Assembly: GCF_013114825.1 (NCBI RefSeq)
Contig: NZ_JAAVLX010000014.1
Coordinates: 62,001 to 126,000, forward strand
Reading direction: 5' to 3'
DNA: 64,000 nucleotides
From: Bradyrhizobium australiense
GTDB taxonomy: Bacteria; Pseudomonadota; Alphaproteobacteria; Rhizobiales; Xanthobacteraceae
A model generated the notes under the pieces. That model saw nothing but the letters and a program-made list of their open reading frames with translations. It was not told the DNA's origin and ran no database searches. Both the position numbers and the translations under genes were made by a program. Shown one piece after another: positions 58,501-64,000 of the stretch (position 1 is the stretch's first letter; every line of letters begins with the position of its first letter).

Positions 58501-60535
58501 ACGCCGCCCTGATATTCGCCATGAAACGGTCGAGCTCTTCGCGCAAGCGCGTGCTTTCGCTGGATAGCGTGCGCGCCGAACTCAGCACTTCCTCGGAGGC
58601 AGAGCCGGTTTCGGTCGCGCCGCGATTGACGTGCATGACATTGGCGGCGGCCTCCTGCGTGCCTTGCGCGACGTTTTGAACGCTGCGCGCAATTTCCTGC
58701 GTCGCCGAGCTCTGCTGCTCGACGGCGCTCGCGATCGTCGCGGCGATGTCGGAAATCCTGCCGATGGTGCCGCCGATCTCCTTGATCGCGGCGACCGATT
58801 CCTGCGTCGCGCCCTGCATGCCCGAGATGTGACTGGAGATCTCGTCGGTCGCTTTCGCGGTCTGGCTGGCGAGCGATTTGACTTCGGATGCAACTACGGC
58901 AAAGCCGCGGCCGGCATCGCCCGCGCGGGCGGCCTCGATGGTGGCGTTCAGTGCCAAAAGGTTGGTCTGCTCGGCAATCGCCGTGATCAGCTTGACGACG
59001 TCGCCGATCTCCTGCGCGGCACGCGACAGCTTGCCGATCCGCCCGTCGGTCTGTTCGGCCTGACGGACCGCGGCCTCCGCAATCTGGCTGGATTCCTTGA
59101 CACGCCGCCCGATCTCGTCGACGGAAGCCGACAATTCCTCGGTCGCGGACGCCACCGACTGCATGTTGCTGGAAGCTTCTTCCGAGGCGCCGGCGACCTG
59201 ACTCGAGAGACTCTGGGTGGTTTCCGCCGTCCGCGTCAGCTTGCCGGCAGCCGATTCGAGTTGCACGGCCGAGGACGACACGTTGTAGACGATGGCGCCG
59301 ACCGCGGCTTCGAATTCGTCGGCGAAGCGGATGAGTTCGGCGCGGCGCGCGGCGCTCGCCGCCTTGTTCTGCGCCTCCTGGGTGGCAGCGTCGCGCTCGG
59401 CGCGGGCAATGGCCTGCACCTTGAACTCCTCGACCGCGCTTGCCATCTCGCCCAGTTCGTCCCTGCGGCCGAGGCCGGGCAGCACGACCTCGAAATTGCC
59501 GGTGGCGAGTTCGCGCATCGCGTTGCACATCGCCGTCATCGGTCGGGAAATACCTTTGCCAAGGAAGAAGGCCCAGACACAGCCGAGCAGGAAACCGCCC
59601 GCAGCCAGCATCAGAATGAGCCGCTCGGTTTCGCCGATGGCGGCGTCAGACTCGGCTTCGAGTCGCTTCTGATCGGCGAGCAGATCCGACTTCATTGCGC
59701 CCGAGCCTTTGTTGATGGCGGCGGCCGATTCCGTCATTTCCAGCGTCAGCTCGTCGATCTCCTTGGAATTGTCGACCAGCTTGGCGAGCGCCTTCTGGTA
59801 TTCTTCCAGCATGCCGGAGATTTCCTTGATCCCCTCGCGGATCTTTTCGTTGGTCGACGAAATCGCCTTGAGCGCGTTCTCGACGAATTTCAGACGCGCC
59901 AGCGCGCTGGCAGCGACGGTGTTGTCCGAATTGACAACGAACGTATTGGCAAGCGCTGTGACCGCCTGAAACTGCTCGGTCACCTTTTTCGCGCCGAGCG
60001 TGATCACGGGCATTTCGTCGTCGTCGGCATTGCTCGGGAGATCGTCGAGCTTATAGCGCAGCGAGTTGCCGGTGCGCGTGAGCTGATTTTGCGCGATGCG
60101 CGCGCTCTCGTCCTTGACCTTGACGATGTCGGCGAAAATCTTGGTGAAGGCGCGGAACTCCCGTTCCAGTTTCGCGACCTGCTCGAGACGTGTCGGATTG
60201 GTGGTCCCCTTCATCGAGGCAATGATTGCGTCCTTCAGGTTGGCCTCGGCCGCCAGTGCCGCCTTGCCGTCTCCTTCCTTTCCGGTCGCCACGAAATAAC
60301 GGGCGAGCGAGCGATAGGAGATCAGTTCGCGATCGATGTCGCGCGCCAGATCCGCCTCCTGCACGCTGCGCCGGTAGGAGTCCACGCCGGCGGAAACCCG
60401 CTCGAATCCGAGATAGGCAAAGCCCATGCTGGCGGCCGAAATCGCCAGCACGACGGCAAAGCCGAGCATGATCTTGGCGCGGAACCGCAGGGTCGGGAGC
60501 CTAAAAGACGAGCCGCTACGCTTCAGAAATCGCAC
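58499..60535 (-). CDS. Methyl-accepting chemotaxis protein
   Basis: This 678-residue chemoreceptor starts at a GTG. Transmembrane helix 1 is at about 18-45 (IMLGFAVVLAISAASMGFAY). A roughly 255-residue periplasmic helical sensor domain follows, then helix 2 at about 305-325 (LILMLAAGGFLLGCVWAFFL) and a HAMP domain. The cytoplasmic signalling domain has the hairpin tip IAEQTNLLALNATIEAARAG. No CheR-binding pentapeptide is seen at the C-terminus (ends FMANIRAA). The ligand cannot be told. No che genes are adjacent. Confidence 0.94.
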   Translation of the reverse strand: MRFLKRSGSSFRLPTLRFRAKIMLGFAVVLAISAASMGFAYLGFERVSAGVDSYRRSVQEADLARDIDRELISYRSLARYFVATGKEGDGKAALAAEANLKDAIIASMKGTTNPTRLEQVAKLEREFRAFTKIFADIVKVKDESARIAQNQLTRTGNSLRYKLDDLPSNADDDEMPVITLGAKKVTEQFQAVTALANTFVVNSDNTVAASALARLKFVENALKAISSTNEKIREGIKEISGMLEEYQKALAKLVDNSKEIDELTLEMTESAAAINKGSGAMKSDLLADQKRLEAESDAAIGETERLILMLAAGGFLLGCVWAFFLGKGISRPMTAMCNAMRELATGNFEVVLPGLGRRDELGEMASAVEEFKVQAIARAERDAATQEAQNKAASAARRAELIRFADEFEAAVGAIVYNVSSSAVQLESAAGKLTRTAETTQSLSSQVAGASEEASSNMQSVASATEELSASVDEIGRRVKESSQIAEAAVRQAEQTDGRIGKLSRAAQEIGDVVKLITAIAEQTNLLALNATIEAARAGDAGRGFAVVASEVKSLASQTAKATDEISSHISGMQGATQESVAAIKEIGGTIGRISDIAATIASAVEQQSSATQEIARSVQNVAQGTQEAAANVMHVNRGATETGSASEEVLSSARTLSSESTRLREELDRFMANIRAA

Positions 60536-60658
60536 GTCACACCCCGTTTTCGTTCTGAAAAACAGGTATCGGAGGCCCAGCCCCCGATCCGGTGCGCAAA
60601 GTTAAGGCAGAATGGATAAGGGCGAGTAAATCTAGGCAAAACTTGCAAGGTGCCGGTC

Positions 60659-60829
60659 TTACCCTCCCCTGGAGGGGTCCGGACAAGCGAAGCTCGCTCG
60701 GGGGTCGACGCGAAGCGGCGGGGTGCGGTGACGGTCTCTCCTTGCGAGCAGTGCCGGAGTGGAGAGATCACCCCACCCCGCCACGCATCTTACGATGCGT
60801 GGCGACTCTCCCCCTCCAGGGCAGGGCAA
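60659..60829. repeat. Palindromic intergenic repeat, family E
   Basis: Arms cttaccctcccctggagggg and cccctccagggcagggcaag lie at the ends of a roughly 170-base element; inner inverted pieces include ccacgcatc / gatgcgtgg (60781-60801). It lies in the 438-base divergent gap between the chemoreceptor and the cox genes; nothing else is recognised there except an AT-rich patch near 60935-60957, close to the coxS start. Confidence 0.7.
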
Positions 60830-60973
60830 GAAAAAAATTCGCATCGAGAATGTTCTGCACGCGCACCTACGCAAATGTCATCACAATGACACGCCCCACC
60901 AAAATCCTAGTTGCAAGTTCCTTCGCCGCTGTTTCTAATTGGAATAATTATAAAACATCGGGAGGTACCACGC

Positions 60974-61459
<486 letters not shown>

Positions 61460-61541
61460 CGCGGCGAACGGCAAACTTCGAATTCAGGACCGCGTTTCGA
61501 CCAGAAACAGCGGAAACAACAATTCCGGTCGGGAGGACACA

Positions 61542-63887
61542 ATGGGCGTTGAAGGCATTGGCGCAAGCGTCGTGCGCAAGGAAGACCGCCGTTTCATCAC
61601 AGGCAAGGGCCGGTACGTCGACGACATCAAATTGTTGGGCATGACCCACGCACACTTCATCCGCAGCCCGCATGCACACGCGAAGATCAAGAGCATCGAC
61701 ACCTCGGCAGCGATGGAGATGCCGGGCGTGGTCGGCGTGCTGACCGGCCAGCAGATCGTCGACGACAAGATCGGCAATTTGATCTGTGGCTGGGCGATTA
61801 CCTCCAAGGACGGCACGGGCATGAAGATGGGTGCGTGGCCAGCCATGGCGCCGGAGACCGTACGTTTCGTCGGCCAGGCCGTCGCGGTCGTGATCGCCGA
61901 GACCAAGAACCAGGCCCGCGACGCCGCCGAAGCCGTGGTCGTCAATTACGAGGAACTGCCTGCCGTACCTGATATCCGCGCTGCGATTGCGCCGGGCGCG
62001 CCGCAATTGCACCCGGAAGCCCCGGGCAACGTGATCTATGACTGGACCATCGGCGACGAAGGCGCCACGGACGCGGCGTTCAAATCGGCGGCCAACGTCG
62101 TCTCGCTCGACATCACCAACAACCGCCTGGTGCCGAACGCGATGGAGCCGCGCGCGGCGATCGCCGAATATAACGAGCCGGAAGAGCATTTTACGCTCTA
62201 CACGACGTCGCAGAATCCGCATGTCGCCCGCCTCGTGCTTTCGGCGTTCTACAACATCGCGCAGGAGCATAAACTGCGGGTGGTGGCGCCCGACGTCGGC
62301 GGCGGTTTCGGCTCAAAAATCTTCATTTACCCAGAGGAGATGGTGGCGCTGTGGGCCTCCAAGAAAGTCGGACGTCCGGTGAAGTGGACCGGCGACCGCA
62401 CCGAAGCCTTCCTGACCGACGCCCACGGCCGCGATCACCTCACCAAGGCGGAGATGGCGTTCGACAAGGATAACAAGGTCACCGGCCTGCGGGTGAAGAC
62501 CTACGCCAATCTCGGCGCCTACATGTCACTGTTCTCCTCCTCGGTGCCGACCTATCTCTATGCGACGCTGCTGTCGGGCCAGTACAACATTCCCAACATC
62601 TTCGCCGAAGTGATCAGCGTCTACACCAACACCGTGCCGGTCGATGCCTATCGCGGCGCGGGCCGTCCCGAGGCAAGTTTTGTGGTGGAACGGCTGATGG
62701 AGACGGCGGCGCGGCAGTTGAAGGTCGATCCGGCGGAGTTGCGCCGCAAGAACTTCATCACGCAATTTCCACATCAGACGCCCGTGATCATGGCCTATGA
62801 CATCGGCGACTTCCACGCTTCGCTGGATGCCGCGATGAAGGCGATCGACTATGCCGGCTTCCCGGCGCGCAAGGCGAAGGCCAAGTCCGAGGGCAAGCTG
62901 CGCGGCATTGGCATCTCCTGCTACATCGAGGCCTGCGGCATTGCGCCTTCAAAGGCGGTCGGCAGCCTGGGTGCCGGCGTAGGCCTGTGGGAATCGGCCG
63001 AAGTGCGCGTCAACCCGGTCGGCACCATCGAAATCCTGACGGGATCGCACAGCCACGGCCAGGGCCACGAGACGACGTTCTGCCAGCTCATTGCCGATCG
63101 GCTCGGTGTTCCCATCAGCCAGGTCTCGATCGTGCATGGCGACACCGACAAAGTGCAGTTCGGCATGGGCACCTATGGCTCGCGCTCGGCGGCGGTCGGC
63201 CTCACCGCAATTCTGAAGGCGATGGAAAAGGTAGAGGCCAAGGCGAAGAAGATCGCGGCCCATCAGCTCGAGGCATCCGAGAACGACATCGTGATCGAGA
63301 ACGGCGAGTTCAAAGTCGCCGGCACCGACAAGTCGTTGGCACTGCCGATGGTCGCGCTCGCGGCCTACACCGCGCATAATTTGCCTGACGGCATGGAGCC
63401 AGGCCTGAAGGAAGGCGCGTTCTACGACCCGACCAACTTCACCTTCCCGGCCGGCGCCTATATCTGCGAAATGGAAGTCGATGCCGGCACGGGAAAAAGC
63501 ACCTTCGTCAACTTCGTGGCGGCGGACGATTTCGGCCGCCTGATCAATCCGATGATCGTCGAAGGCCAGGTCCATGGCGGCCTCGCCCAGGGCATCGGCC
63601 AGGCACTGCTGGAGGGCGTGGTGTATGACGCTTCCGGCCAGCTCGTGACCGCATCGTTCATGGATTACACCATGCCGCGCGCGGACGATCTGCCGTCCTT
63701 CAAGCTGTCGCACACGACCACGCTATGTCCGGGCAATCCGCTCGGCGTCAAGGGCTGCGGCGAGGCGGGGGCGATCGGCGCATCGGCCGCCGTCATCAAC
63801 GCCATCACCGATGCGATCGGCAACAACAAGCTCGAAATGCCCGCGACGCCCGACCGCGTCTGGCATGCGATTCACGGCAACGCCTAA
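61542..63887 (+). CDS. Molybdopterin large subunit, form II CO-dehydrogenase-like (CoxL-like)
   Basis: This is a 781-residue large subunit of the xanthine oxidase family. It has the active-site loop AYRGAGR at residues 369-375. That motif marks form II enzymes, as distinct from AYxCSFR of true form I CO dehydrogenases (family knowledge). Conserved molybdopterin segments such as PDVGGGFGSKIF and the C-terminal GVKGCGEAGAIGASAAVINA, holding the catalytic Glu in CGEAG, are present. SD GGGAGG. Form II enzymes may oxidise CO slowly or act on other substrates. The FAD subunit gene follows after 14 bases. Confidence 0.94.
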   Translation: MGVEGIGASVVRKEDRRFITGKGRYVDDIKLLGMTHAHFIRSPHAHAKIKSIDTSAAMEMPGVVGVLTGQQIVDDKIGNLICGWAITSKDGTGMKMGAWPAMAPETVRFVGQAVAVVIAETKNQARDAAEAVVVNYEELPAVPDIRAAIAPGAPQLHPEAPGNVIYDWTIGDEGATDAAFKSAANVVSLDITNNRLVPNAMEPRAAIAEYNEPEEHFTLYTTSQNPHVARLVLSAFYNIAQEHKLRVVAPDVGGGFGSKIFIYPEEMVALWASKKVGRPVKWTGDRTEAFLTDAHGRDHLTKAEMAFDKDNKVTGLRVKTYANLGAYMSLFSSSVPTYLYATLLSGQYNIPNIFAEVISVYTNTVPVDAYRGAGRPEASFVVERLMETAARQLKVDPAELRRKNFITQFPHQTPVIMAYDIGDFHASLDAAMKAIDYAGFPARKAKAKSEGKLRGIGISCYIEACGIAPSKAVGSLGAGVGLWESAEVRVNPVGTIEILTGSHSHGQGHETTFCQLIADRLGVPISQVSIVHGDTDKVQFGMGTYGSRSAAVGLTAILKAMEKVEAKAKKIAAHQLEASENDIVIENGEFKVAGTDKSLALPMVALAAYTAHNLPDGMEPGLKEGAFYDPTNFTFPAGAYICEMEVDAGTGKSTFVNFVAADDFGRLINPMIVEGQVHGGLAQGIGQALLEGVVYDASGQLVTASFMDYTMPRADDLPSFKLSHTTTLCPGNPLGVKGCGEAGAIGASAAVINAITDAIGNNKLEMPATPDRVWHAIHGNA

Positions 63888-63901
63888 GAGGGAGCACCGT
63901 C

Positions 63902-64000
63902 ATGTACCAGACAACCTATCACCGCCCCTCTTCGGTCGACGAAGCAGCAAGCCTGTTCACAAAGGGTTCGGACGCGAAATATCTGGCCGGCGGCCACACG
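63902..64000 (+). CDS. FAD-binding middle subunit of the molybdenum hydroxylase (CoxM-like), N-terminal fragment
   Basis: Only 33 residues are in the window. They start MYQTTYHRPSSVDEAASLF and end AKYLAGGHT, where the AGGHT segment begins the FAD-binding loop of CoxM-type proteins. It is the third gene of an S-L-M operon, 14 bases after the large subunit. The rest runs off the window. The frame is open to the last base. Confidence 0.9.
   Translation, partial: MYQTTYHRPSSVDEAASLFTKGSDAKYLAGGHT

Noticed and set aside
58631..60619. A 662-residue open frame on the plus strand opposite the chemoreceptor
   Set aside because: It is the antisense frame of the chemoreceptor gene. Long antisense frames are expected at this GC content, and the translation is rich in Arg, Gly, His and Asp with no family features.

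Overview
The window is GC-rich alphaproteobacterial chromosome, most likely Bradyrhizobium or a close relative. This is judged from protein style, three orphan periplasmic binding proteins, a true ACC deaminase with its Lrp-type regulator, molybdenum hydroxylases, a Gram-negative class GN sortase, and several families of short palindromic intergenic repeats of the kind that litter Bradyrhizobium genomes. No transposase, integrase, phage gene or CRISPR array was seen.

Layout. 1-6225: tail of an acyl-CoA synthetase, then a five-gene oligopeptide-type ABC importer. 6322-15104 (minus): biotin-dependent acyl-CoA carboxylase, a beta-keto acid cleavage enzyme, an AraC regulator, a glutathione transferase and two acyl-CoA dehydrogenases; this looks like an acyl-CoA catabolic cluster. 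15319-20183: orphan branched-chain-type binding protein, an M48 peptidase gene broken by two compensating one-base changes, and a second acyl-CoA synthetase. 20378-27750: XRE regulator, a VIT/VWA sortase substrate with its sortase, an ADP-forming acyl-CoA synthetase and a secreted trypsin-like protease. 27858-35011: HAD hydrolase, a MoxR/CoxE pair, and a convergent cytochrome c/2Fe-2S/molybdopterin dehydrogenase operon. 35257-38771: recQ, acdS and acdR. 38874-44788: small secreted and hypothetical proteins, an HtrA-like protease, a GT87-like membrane protein and a TctC/Bug binding protein.

44885-49398 is the most unusual stretch. FecR-domain and TPR genes lie opposite a large VCBS-repeat protein whose repeats carry an unexpected load of cysteines at matching positions. 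49445-52416: a second TctC/Bug protein divergent from a dgoK-dgoA pair (KDPGal pathway), then tRNA-Ser(GGA). 52603-58372: MFS transporter, otsB and otsA (trehalose synthesis), a roughly 0.5 kb gene-free stretch rich in hairpins, and a DUF3175 protein. 58499-64000: a chemoreceptor, then coxS-coxL-coxM of a form II CO-dehydrogenase-like molybdenum hydroxylase, running off the end.

The theme is uptake and oxidation of diverse organic acids and acyl-CoAs, with two separate molybdenum hydroxylase systems. Start codons were chosen from visible Shine-Dalgarno (SD) sequences, signal peptides and overlaps with neighbours. Functions are inferred from family motifs only; no database search was possible.
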